Positions 48,101-56,368 of a DNA stretch of 64,000 nt are shown here, one piece after another; positions within the stretch are counted from its first letter, which is position 1; each line of letters opens with the position of its first letter. This DNA is from Thermodesulfobacterium hydrogeniphilum (GTDB lineage Bacteria; Desulfobacterota; Thermodesulfobacteria; Thermodesulfobacteriales; Thermodesulfobacteriaceae). Where the stretch lies: positions 1 to 64,000 of the forward strand of contig NZ_JQKW01000013.1 of assembly GCF_000746255.1 (NCBI RefSeq). The letters are read 5' to 3'. Position numbers and translations under genes: made by a program. Below the pieces are notes generated by a model. It was given only the letters and a program-made list of their open reading frames with translations. It searched no databases and was not told the origin of the DNA.

Positions 48101-50375
48101 GTTTTTAAAACTTTATGAAGAAATAGATTATGACCTTATCTCAGGAATTCCCCCCACAGTAGCCTTAGAACAAAGATCAGGAGAATTATCCCCTCGTTCT
48201 ACTGTAGGCACAGTAACCGAAATTCTTCCTTATCTAAGGCTTCTTTATGCTAAAATAAGCAAAGCTTTTTGCCCAAAGTGTAATCAGGAATTAAAGCCTC
48301 ATACCCCGGAAGAACTTTTTGAAATAGCCTTAGATTTAATAAAAAATAAAAAAGTAGAAGAAATTACTATTCTTGCTTCTTTAATAAAGTATCGCAAAGG
48401 AATCTACAGAAATCTTTTTGAAAAGCTTTTAAACTCAGGTTATCATCAGGTAAGAATAGATGGAACTTTTTATAAAATCCCTCCTATACCATCTTTATCA
48501 AGGTTTAAAGAACATACTATAGAGGTGGTTTTAGGCAAGTTGAATAATTTTAATAAACAAACTTTTAAGGATTTGTTTTTAAAAGCTTTGCAAGAAGGGA
48601 AAGGGGAAGCTATTTTACTTTTAGATAACAAAGAATATTTATTTAGCCAGAAAAGAACCTGTCCAAGTTGTGGAATCAGTCTTCCAGAACCAGATCCTCT
48701 TTTATTTGCTTTTAATTCTAAAATAGGAGCCTGTCAAAGCTGTCAAGGACTTGGAAGAATAGAAAATGAGATATGTCCTATTTGTAAAGGTAGCAGATAT
48801 AAAAAAGAAGTTTTTTATTATAGAATTAACGGACTTTCTCTTCCTGAACTCTGTGAATTAGACATTTATAAGGTAAAAGACTTTTTAACAGGCTTAAAGT
48901 TAAAAGGAAAAGAAAAACTTCTGGCAGAAGAACTTGTAACTGAAATTATTTCGCGTTTAGAATATCTTATTAAATTAGGAGTAGGATATCTTACTCTTGG
49001 AAGATCAGCAGATACTCTTTCTTCTGGAGAGGCTAAAAGGGTAAGGATTTCAGCTGAGATAGGAAGTAATCTTACAGGAGTAGCTTATATTCTTGATGAG
49101 CCAACTATTGGGCTTCATCCCAAAGATAACGCTAAACTAATAGAAGTTTTAAAAACTTTGAGAGATAAAGGAAATACTGTTATAGTGGTAGAGCATGATG
49201 AAGATACCATTCTTGCAAGTGATTTTGTAATAGATCTTGGACCTGGTGGTGGTAAAAAAGGAGGAAAAGTTATTTTCGCAGGTCCTTCTTCAGAGCTTTT
49301 AAATTGCAAAAATTCAGAAACTGCTAAGGTTTTACAGGATAAAACCAGAAAGATTCTTAAAAGTCTTAATAGAAAACCTAAGGAGTTTATTACTTTAAAA
49401 AAAGCTAATCTTAGAAATCTTAAAAATGTAGATGTTTCCTTTCCTATTAATGCCTTAACTGTAGTAGTAGGAGTTTCTGGCTCTGGAAAATCTACATTAG
49501 TTTGCGATGTGCTTTTTGAAAACTTGAAAAGGCTTTTAGAAAAATCTAAATCTGAATTAATCGGAGTAAAAGAGATTGAAAATTTTGAGAAAATAAGGAG
49601 GGTTTATTTAGTAGATCATTCTCCTATAGGAAATACTCCTCGTTCTACCCCTGCTACTTATATAAGTGTTTTCACAGATATAAGAAAAGTTTTTGCTCAA
49701 ACTATTTTAGCTAAACAAAGAGGTTATAAAGAAGGACGTTTTTCTTTTAATACTTCTGAAGGACAATGCCCTTATTGTAGAGGTCAGGGATATATAAAAG
49801 TTGAAATAAAATTTTTACCTGAGGTTTATCAACTTTGTGAGTACTGTCAGGGGAAAAGATATAATCCAGAAACCTTAGAAATTTTCTTAAAAGGTAAAAA
49901 TATTGCAGATATATTAAATATGGACTTTGCAGAGGCAGCTGAATTTTTTACTAATTTTTCCTCTATACAACATAAATTGAACACAGTTTGTGAGATAGGG
50001 CTTGATTATTTAACTCTCGGACAACCCAGTCCTACTCTTTCAGGAGGAGAAGCTCAAAGGATAAAACTTGCTAAGGAGTTTGTAAAATCCTCTAAAACTG
50101 GAACTCTTTTTATTTTAGATGAGCCTACTACAGGACTTCACATAAAGGATGTGGAAAAATTAATAAATGTTTTGCAGGGTCTTATAGAAAAAGGGCATAC
50201 TGTAGTAGTAATAGAGCATAATTTAGAATTAATAAAATGTGCAGACTGGGTTGTAGAGCTTGGACCTGAGGGAGGAGAAAAAGGTGGGCATCTACTTTTC
50301 CAAGGTTCTATTTCAGATTTTTTAAAAGCAAATACCCCCACCTCAGAAGTTCTTCTCTCTTATTTACAAAATTAA
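45117..50375 (+). CDS. uvrA: Giant tandem UvrA (four ATPase domains)
   Basis: 1752 residues, nearly twice the usual ~940. Four Walker A loops at about residues 36, 614, 962 and 1451, and four signature motifs at about 463 (LSGGEASR), 801 (LSGGEAQR), 1300 (LSSGEAKR, altered) and 1640 (LSGGEAQR). Each copy keeps Walker B DEPT, a UvrA zinc module before signature II (CPACKGLGF/CEVCKG and CPYCRGQGY/CEYCQG) and the glycine-rich EGGEKGG. So two full UvrA units are fused. UvrA recognises DNA damage for UvrB. GTG start with only a weak site. Fused UvrAs are known in Chlamydia (from memory). Confidence 0.93.
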   Translation: MSTSKERFIELFEISQNNLKGFDLELPFYKLIVVTGVSGAGKSSLVFDTLYAEGQRRYLETFSSYVRQFFEKLPKPKVKAVHNIPASLAFPQGNYIKTSRSTVATLTEISHFTKMLYYKAGIPKCPNCNKYIQVKDPHSIAKEIIQKFKNIPLYLIAPQKIKTSFEYLKKGLLSSGFSRIFLNGRVCEIDEIEKPPDQEEIELVIYRLKPTEKDLSSLVSAIEQAFKISSQMKIRTIYGEEIYYTRDLICPDCGFKVPLKTPNLFSFNTSQGACPECKGFGNLLVVDFESLVKHPEKSIKDGAIPLLDYPFMLEVKIDLLDYLKRLNISINTSFYKLPEEIKEKIFYGENEWYGLKEVINWLESKKYKSHIRILLSKLRREIICPLCKGSRFNPQALYFYIDNLNIGDFYALEIEKAKKFIESFLAKNQLPAEERLAKEILKRLSYLKEVGLSYLTLNRTSRTLSGGEASRCLLTRALSSDLVETLYLIDEPTTGLHPRDTRRILKFMENLVSQKNTVVVVEHDPEIITQADFLIELGPQGGEKGGYLLHAGSPKDIFKKDTPTAEALKLVSSKRTFFPSQIKSKKNLIFKRAKKYNLKNISFSIPLGCITSIVGVSGSGKSTLLEEIIYKGINAYKNELKFENCKKIEGIEHISQVLFLTQEPLAKSPRSVIASYINILPFIRKLLASTPLAKKYGYPETFFSFNSELAQCPACKGLGFEIVEMQFLSDFVIPCEVCKGTRFREEVLEIKWRGKNIAEILDLTVDSALEFFGSHTQIKKHLEILKKLGLGYLKLGQPLSTLSGGEAQRLKIAEILSQIKKEKALILLDEPTVGLHLKDISNLISALKFLKEEGHTIVIVEHNPEIILASDWVIELGPEGGEKGGYLIFEGSLSDFIKLEKGKSFTSDYLKEYLQGLNLKEKAKILREYTYEEPYIKLRGIRHHNLQNINLDIPREKFIVITGVSGSGKSTLAFDVLFTEGQRRFLETLPAYLRQFLKLYEEIDYDLISGIPPTVALEQRSGELSPRSTVGTVTEILPYLRLLYAKISKAFCPKCNQELKPHTPEELFEIALDLIKNKKVEEITILASLIKYRKGIYRNLFEKLLNSGYHQVRIDGTFYKIPPIPSLSRFKEHTIEVVLGKLNNFNKQTFKDLFLKALQEGKGEAILLLDNKEYLFSQKRTCPSCGISLPEPDPLLFAFNSKIGACQSCQGLGRIENEICPICKGSRYKKEVFYYRINGLSLPELCELDIYKVKDFLTGLKLKGKEKLLAEELVTEIISRLEYLIKLGVGYLTLGRSADTLSSGEAKRVRISAEIGSNLTGVAYILDEPTIGLHPKDNAKLIEVLKTLRDKGNTVIVVEHDEDTILASDFVIDLGPGGGKKGGKVIFAGPSSELLNCKNSETAKVLQDKTRKILKSLNRKPKEFITLKKANLRNLKNVDVSFPINALTVVVGVSGSGKSTLVCDVLFENLKRLLEKSKSELIGVKEIENFEKIRRVYLVDHSPIGNTPRSTPATYISVFTDIRKVFAQTILAKQRGYKEGRFSFNTSEGQCPYCRGQGYIKVEIKFLPEVYQLCEYCQGKRYNPETLEIFLKGKNIADILNMDFAEAAEFFTNFSSIQHKLNTVCEIGLDYLTLGQPSPTLSGGEAQRIKLAKEFVKSSKTGTLFILDEPTTGLHIKDVEKLINVLQGLIEKGHTVVVIEHNLELIKCADWVVELGPEGGEKGGHLLFQGSISDFLKANTPTSEVLLSYLQN

Positions 50376-51479
50376 CTCTATATTTGCTTGGGTTCTGGAT
50401 TTAATATTTCTAAAATATTTATTTTCTGCATAGGAAAATATAGAAATAGCCAATCCCCTTTTTCCAGCTCTTCCGGTTCTTCCTATTCTGTGAATATAAC
50501 TATCTGGATCTCTGGGAATCTCATAATTAATAATAAGATCTACACCTTTTATATCAAGTCCTCTGGCTGCTATATCTGTAGCAACTAAAATTTTAAATTC
50601 ATCAGCCTTAAAATCTCTTAAAACTTTTTCCCTTTTTATTTGAGAAAAATCTCCATGAATAGATGAGGATTTAAAACCTTGATTTTTAAGCTTATAAGCT
50701 ACTTCATCAGCTACCTTTTTAGTCTGAGTAAAAATTATAGTTTTAATATCCCCATACTCTTTAAGAATTTCTACTAATTTTAAAAATCTATTCTGGGTCT
50801 TAATTTTATAAGCCATTTGTTTAATCCTATCTATTACTATTTCTTCAGGGTTGACTTTAATAATTTCAAATTCAGGATTTAAAAATTCTTTAGCAAGATT
50901 AAGTACTGCCTTAGGCATGGTAGCAGAGAAAAGCAAATTTTGTTTTTCTTCTGGCAAATGGCTTATAATTTCTCTTATATCCTCTATAAATCCCATATCA
51001 AACATTCTATCAGCTTCATCTAAAACAAGTATTCTTACATGATTTAATTTTAAATGTCCTCTATTAATAAGGTCTTTTATTCTTCCTGGGGTACCAACTA
51101 CTACCACATCTCTTGCTTTTTGCAAAAAATCAATTTGACGCTGAATAGATTTGCCTCCATAAACTGCTAAAACAAAAATTCTTTTAAATCTTCCGATATC
51201 CTTTATTTCTTTTGTTACCTGCATAGCAAGTTCTCTGGTAGGAACAAGAATAAGAGCTTGGATTTTTCTTTGTTTGGAATTAATTATCTCAACTATTGGA
51301 ATACCAAAAGCTGCAGTTTTACCTGTTCCTGTTTGAGCCTGTGCTATAAGATCCTTTCTTTGAAGAATCAAAGGAATAGCCTTAGCCTGAATTTCTGTAG
51401 GTTCTTTATATCCCATCTTTTTTAAAGAAGCTAAGGTTAAATTAGAAATACTTAAATCTTGAAAAAATTGCACTGACAT
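50364..51479 (-). CDS. DEAD-box RNA helicase
   Basis: 371 residues, the minimal two-RecA core with almost no C-terminal extension. Motifs: Q motif near the N-terminus, AQTGTGKTAA (I), DEAD (II), SAT (III), ATDIAARGLDI and HRIGRTGRAGKRG (VI). Unwinds short RNA duplexes; likely in ribosome assembly or mRNA turnover. Overlaps the end of uvrA by 12 nt (convergent). A structured leader precedes it (51512-51579). Confidence 0.95.
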   Translation of the reverse strand: MSVQFFQDLSISNLTLASLKKMGYKEPTEIQAKAIPLILQRKDLIAQAQTGTGKTAAFGIPIVEIINSKQRKIQALILVPTRELAMQVTKEIKDIGRFKRIFVLAVYGGKSIQRQIDFLQKARDVVVVGTPGRIKDLINRGHLKLNHVRILVLDEADRMFDMGFIEDIREIISHLPEEKQNLLFSATMPKAVLNLAKEFLNPEFEIIKVNPEEIVIDRIKQMAYKIKTQNRFLKLVEILKEYGDIKTIIFTQTKKVADEVAYKLKNQGFKSSSIHGDFSQIKREKVLRDFKADEFKILVATDIAARGLDIKGVDLIINYEIPRDPDSYIHRIGRTGRAGKRGLAISIFSYAENKYFRNIKSRTQANIELIL

Positions 51480-51511
51480 AAAAAATACCTCCTCTATTAG
51501 TTAATTTTTTG

Positions 51512-51579
51512 GAGGAAAAATTCTCTTAACAAGAACAACTGAGAAGCTGTTAACCTGAACTATAGGAGAATATTTCCTC
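51512..51579 (-). promoter_or_regulatory. Structured 5' leader of the DEAD-box helicase gene
   Basis: Outer inverted arms 51512-51525 and 51565-51579 pair over 13 of 14 bases. Inside, TTAACA/TGTTAA and a small AACA..TGTT stem nest. The predicted start (near 51587) lies right before the outer stem, and the GGAGG ribosome site follows it. No T tract, so not a terminator. A folded leader could allow autoregulation by the helicase; inference. Confidence 0.5.
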
Positions 51580-51593
51580 TTACTTTAAGATTA

Positions 51594-51621
51594 AAGATAC
51601 TCCTTTTTTAAAAAAATACAA
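51594..51621 (-). promoter_or_regulatory. Possible promoter of the DEAD-box helicase gene
   Basis: TTGTAT (complement of 51616-51621), 16-nt spacer, TATCTT (complement of 51594-51599). The start near 51587 gives a leader of about 107 nt that begins with the inverted repeat. Confidence 0.4.
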
Positions 51622-51627
51622 GTGGGA

Positions 51628-51657
51628 TTGACTTTTCTTTAGATTAGTTTATTTTAT
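51628..51657 (+). promoter_or_regulatory. Possible promoter of tRNA-Glu
   Basis: TTGACT (51628-51633), 18-nt spacer, TTTTAT (51652-51657, four of six), ~18 nt before the tRNA. Confidence 0.4.
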
Positions 51658-51675
51658 AAAATGTTAATTAAAGAT

Positions 51676-51748
51676 GCCCCCATCGTCTAGTGGACTAGGA
51701 TACTGGCCTCTCACGCCAGAGACACGGGTTCGAATCCCGTTGGGGGCG
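51676..51748 (+). tRNA. tRNA-Glu (anticodon CTC)
   Basis: 73 nt to discriminator G, CCA not encoded. Acceptor GCCCCCA pairs with TGGGGGC; anticodon loop CCTCTCACG region gives CTC, reading GAG. T-rich sequence (GTTTTTTAATT) follows. A GAG reader is notable only because the genome prefers GAA; a TTC tRNA must exist elsewhere. Confidence 0.96.
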
Positions 51749-51803
51749 TTTTTTAATTATTTTCTATATTTTTTATACATTAATTAATAGTTAGAAAGAT
51801 ATA

Positions 51804-52298
51804 ATGAGAAATTTATTTTGTTTTCTCTTCTACAGTTTTTTATTTATTTGCCTCTTTCTTTTTATAAGTTGTCAACATCAACCTAAAAGTTATATTTTAT
51901 TTCCTCAAACTCTTTCAAATTTGCATCTCGTAAAACTTATTAAAGGTAACGCAGCTATAAATATGGTTAATAGATTACATGGTAAACCTATTCAAGTCAA
52001 AAAAGCCTGGGTTGCTTATTATAAAGATACTCATCAAAATAAAGCCATAATTTGGGTATCTGAAGCTTTTACATCTTCTCAAGGTAAAAAACAAACAGAA
52101 ATAATGATGGAAAAAATTTTAAAAGGTAAAAGCCCTTTTTATAACTTCCAAGAAAAAGAAATTAGTCATACTTTAATTTATTTCTTTTCCGGACTTGGTA
52201 AAAACCATGCTGTTTTTTATAAAAATAAGTTAGTTTTTTGGATTACAGCTAATCATCAGACTATTGATAAAATAATAAATTATTATCTTAATTTGTAA
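51804..52298 (+). CDS. Hypothetical lipoprotein
   Basis: 164 residues, not recognised. Residues 1-22 form a strongly hydrophobic signal ending in LFISC, a lipobox with Cys 23, so it is probably membrane-anchored outside the cytoplasm. The mature part is basic and mixes predicted strands and helices, with ITANHQTIDKII near the end. Weak ribosome site. It lies between tRNA-Glu and the universal stress protein and shares no evident operon with either. Function unknown. Confidence 0.7.
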   Translation: MRNLFCFLFYSFLFICLFLFISCQHQPKSYILFPQTLSNLHLVKLIKGNAAINMVNRLHGKPIQVKKAWVAYYKDTHQNKAIIWVSEAFTSSQGKKQTEIMMEKILKGKSPFYNFQEKEISHTLIYFFSGLGKNHAVFYKNKLVFWITANHQTIDKIINYYLNL

Positions 52299-52358
52299 AT
52301 ATTTCCTATAATTTCATTCTTTTCAAAATTCCTTTAAACTTTATACTTTAAATTTTCC

Positions 52359-52387
52359 TTGACTATCAAGAATAAAATTCTTATAAT
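52359..52387 (+). promoter_or_regulatory. Promoter of the universal stress protein gene
   Basis: TTGACT (52359-52364), 17-nt spacer, perfect TATAAT (52382-52387). Start near 52394, leader ~60 nt. Confidence 0.7.
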
Positions 52388-52452
52388 ATTTTTTTAAATA
52401 GTATAATTATTAAAAAAATTTAGACCTTAAATAAAAGCATAGGGAGGTGCTT

Positions 52453-53304
52453 ATGTGTAAATATAAGAAATTTTTAATAGCTACTGATGGATCTGAATCA
52501 AGTGCACATGCTGTGGAAGAGGCTTTAAAATTTGCTAAGGAAACTCAAGCTGAAGTTAGTGTAATTAGTGTTATTCCACCTGTTAAAGGATTAAGCAGTT
52601 CTCTTTCTATATTTGGTCATATTACGGAGTTAGCAAGAAAACCTTATGTGAAAGCTTTAGAAGTAGCCAAAGATATGGCTGAAGATGAAGATCTTTCTAT
52701 AAAAACTGTTCTTGAAGAAGGTGAGCCTTACGAAAAAATTATTGAAACTGCTAAGAAAGAAGGGTGTGATGTTATTATATTAGGACGCAGAGGTATTACA
52801 GCTTTTGAAAAAATATTGATTGGTAGCACAGCTACCAGGCTTATCAATGAAAGTCCTGTAGATCTTTTGTTAGTCCCGAGAAATTCTCAGATCTCCTTCA
52901 AGAAAATTTTAGCTGCTACTGATCTATCTGAGCATGGAAATAGAGCAGTTGAAAAAGCCGGAAAATTGGCTAAAGCTTATAATGGTGACTTAGCTATCAT
53001 TTCTGTAATACATCTACCTCCAGAATTAATTGTGGGAGCAGAAGAAATTATGAATATGCTAACAGAAGAAATAGCAAAAGAAATAACTCCTATAAAAGAA
53101 AAAATTCAAAAACTTGGGCTTGAACCACAAATTTTTATAGAAAAAGGAGAGCCTCATATAATAATAACAAATAAATTAAAGGATATAGAAGCTACTATTC
53201 TTACCATAGGTGCAAATCAAGAGACAGGTAAAAAGTTTACTGGAAGTATAGCTCAAAAAATAATTGCAAATTCTAATGTTCCTATTTTAGTTGTAAAGAA
53301 ATAA
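52453..53304 (+). CDS. Universal stress protein with two UspA domains
   Basis: 283 residues, tandem UspA folds (about 1-142 and 148-283). The first has the ATP-binding motif GRRGITAFEKILIGST (G-2x-G-9x-G-S/T), and the second GANQETGKKFTGS, which resembles it less closely. ATG 52453 is chosen because GGGAGG lies 5 nt upstream; the GTG at 52447 is inside that site. Strong promoter of its own. Stress and redox roles are typical but the specific role is unknown. Stop is 4 nt from convergent dnaB. Confidence 0.9.
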   Translation: MCKYKKFLIATDGSESSAHAVEEALKFAKETQAEVSVISVIPPVKGLSSSLSIFGHITELARKPYVKALEVAKDMAEDEDLSIKTVLEEGEPYEKIIETAKKEGCDVIILGRRGITAFEKILIGSTATRLINESPVDLLLVPRNSQISFKKILAATDLSEHGNRAVEKAGKLAKAYNGDLAIISVIHLPPELIVGAEEIMNMLTEEIAKEITPIKEKIQKLGLEPQIFIEKGEPHIIITNKLKDIEATILTIGANQETGKKFTGSIAQKIIANSNVPILVVKK

Positions 53305-53308
53305 TTAT

Positions 53309-54691
53309 TTATATCCCTGAAGTTTCTAAGTTGCCAAAAGAGGTGAATTGAGAAAAATATGCTAATTTAACAGTACCCATAGGACCATTTCTTTGTTTTC
53401 CTATAATGATTTCTGCTATACCTTTTTCTGGACTTTCTTTATTATAAAAATCATCTCTATAAATAAACAAAATCACATCTGCATCCTGTTCAATAGCTCC
53501 GGATTCTCTAAGATCTGAAAGTTGAGGTCTTTTATCAGGACGTTCTTCTACTTTTCTATTTAACTGAGAAAGTGCAATAACAGGAACATTTAATTCTTTG
53601 GCTAAAGCCTTAAGTCCTGCGGATATTTCTGAAATTTCCTGTTCTCTTCTCTCTTTCCTTTCTAAGCCTTTCATCAATTGCAAATAATCTATAACAATAA
53701 GACCCAAAGGAATTTCTTTTAATAATTTTTTAGCTTTAGCTTTTACTTCTAAAATATTAATCCCTGGTGTTTCATCAATATAGATGGATAACTGACTTAA
53801 AGTTGAAGCAGCTTGAGCTATTTTTTGCCATTCTTGAGAATCAAGTTGTCCTGTTCTAAATTTCTGAAAATTCACTTTAGCTTCTGCACAGAGCATTCTG
53901 GCACAAAGCTGTTGTTTACTCATCTCTAAGGAAAAAACAGCAGCACCAATATTACTTTGTTTACAGGCATTCCTTACAATATCTAAAGCTAAAGCTGTTT
54001 TCCCCATTCCTGGACGAGCTGCAATAACAATAAGATCACCCTTCTGAAGTCCTGCTGTCATTCTATCTAAATCATAAAATCCTGTAGGAATTCCTGTAAT
54101 TAAATCTCCTCTTTGATAAATATTCTCTAAATATCTAATAGTATCCTTAACGACATCTTTTAAAGGAGAAAAGCTATCCTTTCTACCATAATTAGATAAT
54201 TCAAAAAAAGCCTTTTCAGCATAACTTAAAAGCTCATGAGAGTCTTCTGTTGAATAATAAACACGATAAATAAGATCTTGGCTAATTTTTATAATTTCTC
54301 TTAAAATACTTTTTTCTTTGACTATTTTAGCATAATGTAAAATATGAGCAGATGTAGGAAGAAGCCCTACTATTTCTGTAAGATAAACTACTCCACCAGC
54401 TTTATCTAATTCTCCTCTTTTTTCAAGCTCATTATGGACTGTAACAATATCTATAGGTTCATCTCTTTCAAATAAAGCTAAAAAAGCAGAATAAATAAGA
54501 CGATGTGCTAAAGAATAAAAGTCTTCTGGTTTTAAAAAATCTATAATTTTAACAATAGAAGAGGGATCAACAAAGATACTGGCTAATATATACTTTTCTG
54601 CCTGAAGGTCCTGAGGTGGTAAAAGTTCTGGGGGAAAAACCTCCCCCAATTGATCTCCTTTACTTTTCTTGTTTTTTTTATTAGAAGGCAT
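53309..54691 (-). CDS. dnaB: Replicative DNA helicase DnaB
   Basis: 460 residues. N-terminal domain (PQDLQAEKYILASIFVDP), a linker helix, and a RecA-like ATPase with Walker A AARPGMGKTALALD near 210, LIVIDYLQLMKG (Walker B) and the SDLRESGAIEQDADV motif. No intein. Unwinds DNA at the fork. Last of the rpsF-rpsR-rplI-dnaB string, a common order. Confidence 0.97.
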   Translation of the reverse strand: MPSNKKNKKSKGDQLGEVFPPELLPPQDLQAEKYILASIFVDPSSIVKIIDFLKPEDFYSLAHRLIYSAFLALFERDEPIDIVTVHNELEKRGELDKAGGVVYLTEIVGLLPTSAHILHYAKIVKEKSILREIIKISQDLIYRVYYSTEDSHELLSYAEKAFFELSNYGRKDSFSPLKDVVKDTIRYLENIYQRGDLITGIPTGFYDLDRMTAGLQKGDLIVIAARPGMGKTALALDIVRNACKQSNIGAAVFSLEMSKQQLCARMLCAEAKVNFQKFRTGQLDSQEWQKIAQAASTLSQLSIYIDETPGINILEVKAKAKKLLKEIPLGLIVIDYLQLMKGLERKERREQEISEISAGLKALAKELNVPVIALSQLNRKVEERPDKRPQLSDLRESGAIEQDADVILFIYRDDFYNKESPEKGIAEIIIGKQRNGPMGTVKLAYFSQFTSFGNLETSGI

Positions 54692-54699
54692 TTAAATTT

Positions 54700-55146
54700 T
54701 TATTTTTCTTCTAATACTTCTACTTTTATATTCACAACTTTGTCATTGCTTAATTTTATAGGAACCTCAAATGATCCTAAACTTTTAATCGGTTCTTCTA
54801 AATCTACATATTTTTTATCAAGTTCTATACCATGTTCTTTCAAAGCATTTACAATATCTAAAGCACTTACAGATCCATAAATTCTCTCTTCATCAATTTT
54901 TTTTCTATATATAGTAAGAGTAATACCTTCTAATTTTTCTGCTAAACTTTCAAGTTTCTTTCTTTCTCTTTCTGCTTTAGCCAGAATAATTTTCCTTTGC
55001 TTTTCTAAAGCTTTTATATTTTTCTGATTAGCAGGAATAGCAAACCCTTTAGGAATAAGATAATTTCTGGCATAGCCATCTTTAACTTTAACTATATCTC
55101 CTGCTTTCCCAAGCTTGGGAATATCAGTTCTTAAAATAACTTCCAT
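54700..55146 (-). CDS. rplI: Ribosomal protein bL9
   Basis: 148 residues. The N-terminal domain has the signature GDIVKVKDGYARNYLIPKGFA, then a long helix (~42-75) and the C-terminal domain. Binds 23S rRNA near the L1 side. Lies between rpsR and dnaB. Confidence 0.97.
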   Translation of the reverse strand: MEVILRTDIPKLGKAGDIVKVKDGYARNYLIPKGFAIPANQKNIKALEKQRKIILAKAERERKKLESLAEKLEGITLTIYRKKIDEERIYGSVSALDIVNALKEHGIELDKKYVDLEEPIKSLGSFEVPIKLSNDKVVNIKVEVLEEK

Positions 55147-55167
55147 TGGATATCCTCCTTTTAAAGA

Positions 55168-55419
55168 TTATTCCATTTCAATATCAGCTACAAAAGGTAA
55201 GAGCGCCATAATCCTTGCCCTTTTAATAGCAGTTGTAAGCTGTCTTTGATGATATGCACAAGTTCCAGTCTGTCTTCTATGAATAATCATACCCTTTTCA
55301 TTTAAGAAAGGTTTTAAAACTTCAGGATTTTTATAATCAATCTTTAAACTTGGATCTGCACAAAATCTACAAAATTTCTTTCTGCTGAAAGTTCTTCTTT
55401 TTATAATAACATTATCCAT
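55168..55419 (-). CDS. rpsR: Ribosomal protein bS18
   Basis: 83 residues. CRFC near residue 17 with Cys later in the sequence, and [31 protein letters not shown], the S18 core. Cysteine-bearing form. Part of the S6-S18 dimer in the platform of the small subunit. No ssb gene sits between rpsF and rpsR, unlike E. coli-type (priB) or Bacillus (ssb) arrangements. Confidence 0.96.
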   Translation of the reverse strand: MDNVIIKRRTFSRKKFCRFCADPSLKIDYKNPEVLKPFLNEKGMIIHRRQTGTCAYHQRQLTTAIKRARIMALLPFVADIEME

Positions 55420-55447
55420 TGTTTTTTCCCTCCTTTTTAATTTTTAT

Positions 55448-55810
55448 TTAAGCTGTCTGAGTAGCTTCTTGTGTTCCTTCTTGAGAAGGAGAATATTTAT
55501 CCTCTAATTTCACAATTATAAATCTAATTACTCTTTCATCAATTCTAAAAAAATCTTCTAAAGCCTTGGGTAAATCTGCCAGACCATAAAACTCTATCAA
55601 AATATAATATCCCTGTTTCCTTTTTTCAATTGGATAAGCAAGCTTTCTCAAACCCCATTCATCAATTTTTAAAATTCCTCCTTCTTTGGACTCAACGATT
55701 TCTTTAATTTTTTCTAAAACCTGATCTTTTTCTGAAACACGATCAGGATGAATAATAAACAGGGTTTCCCATTTACGAATTCTTTTAACAGGTCTCCACA
55801 ATTCTACCAT
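55448..55810 (-). CDS. rpsF: Ribosomal protein bS6
   Basis: 120 residues. KWETLFIIHPD near the start and the KLAYPIEKRKQGYYILIEFYG stretch are S6 landmarks. The N-terminus is about 10 residues longer than usual (MVELWRPVKRIR), supported by an AGGAGGGG site before that ATG. First gene of the string; the minus-strand tRNA-Val lies just upstream and may share the transcript. Confidence 0.95.
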   Translation of the reverse strand: MVELWRPVKRIRKWETLFIIHPDRVSEKDQVLEKIKEIVESKEGGILKIDEWGLRKLAYPIEKRKQGYYILIEFYGLADLPKALEDFFRIDERVIRFIIVKLEDKYSPSQEGTQEATQTA

Positions 55811-55872
55811 AAATCCCCTCCTTTTGGTCTAATTTGGCCCCCGTTTATATCAAGAGGGAGCAAGGAGGAAAA

Positions 55873-55944
55873 TGGGCGGTGCAGGATTCGAACCTGCGAC
55901 ATCCACCGTGTGAGGATGGCGCTCTACCCCTGAGCTAACCGCCC
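55873..55944 (-). tRNA. tRNA-Val (anticodon CAC)
   Basis: 72 nt to discriminator A, no encoded CCA. Acceptor GGGCGGT pairs with ACCGCCC; anticodon loop CTCACAC gives CAC, reading GUG. Lies between mutT and rpsF on the same strand. Confidence 0.96.
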
Positions 55945-55969
55945 TCCCTCCAATATTTAATAAATAAAA

Positions 55970-56368
55970 TTACCCTATTTTTTGTTTTTTACAAGCCCTC
56001 AGATTCTTTAGAAGTTTTTTATCAGCAGGACAAAGCTCCAACCTTTCAGCCTCCTCCAGATCTACCCATTTCTTTTCTATAGCTTCTTTTAGTTTGGGCT
56101 CCCCCTCACTTTCAACTTCAAGTAAATAAAGTTCTATCTCTCCTTCGGGATATCTATGTCTGATTTTATCAAGCAATTTTTTAACCTTAACCTCTACACC
56201 AAGCTCTTCACTTAATTCTCTTTTTATAGCCTCTTCCAAAGTTTCCCCTTTTTCAACTTTACCACCAGGAAATTCCCAAAGCCCTCCTCTTCTTTTATTA
56301 AAAGGCCTTCTTACAAGTAAAACCTTTCCATTTTTTTTAAATAAACCTGCAACAACTTTTAAAATCAT
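55970..56368 (-). CDS. mutT: MutT-like Nudix hydrolase
   Basis: 132 residues. Complete Nudix box GGKVEKGETLEEAIKRELSE then ELGV (G-x5-E-x7-REUxEExGU) at about 36-58. Likely an 8-oxo-dGTP diphosphatase that cleans the nucleotide pool; other nucleotide substrates remain possible. Its start overlaps the purB stop by one base, giving translational coupling. Confidence 0.87.
   Translation of the reverse strand: MILKVVAGLFKKNGKVLLVRRPFNKRRGGLWEFPGGKVEKGETLEEAIKRELSEELGVEVKVKKLLDKIRHRYPEGEIELYLLEVESEGEPKLKEAIEKKWVDLEEAERLELCPADKKLLKNLRACKKQKIG

Noticed and set aside
47621-50341. Three minus-strand frames in uvrA that resemble each other
   Set aside because: They resemble one another only because they are antisense to the repeated ATPase D-loop regions of the tandem UvrA.
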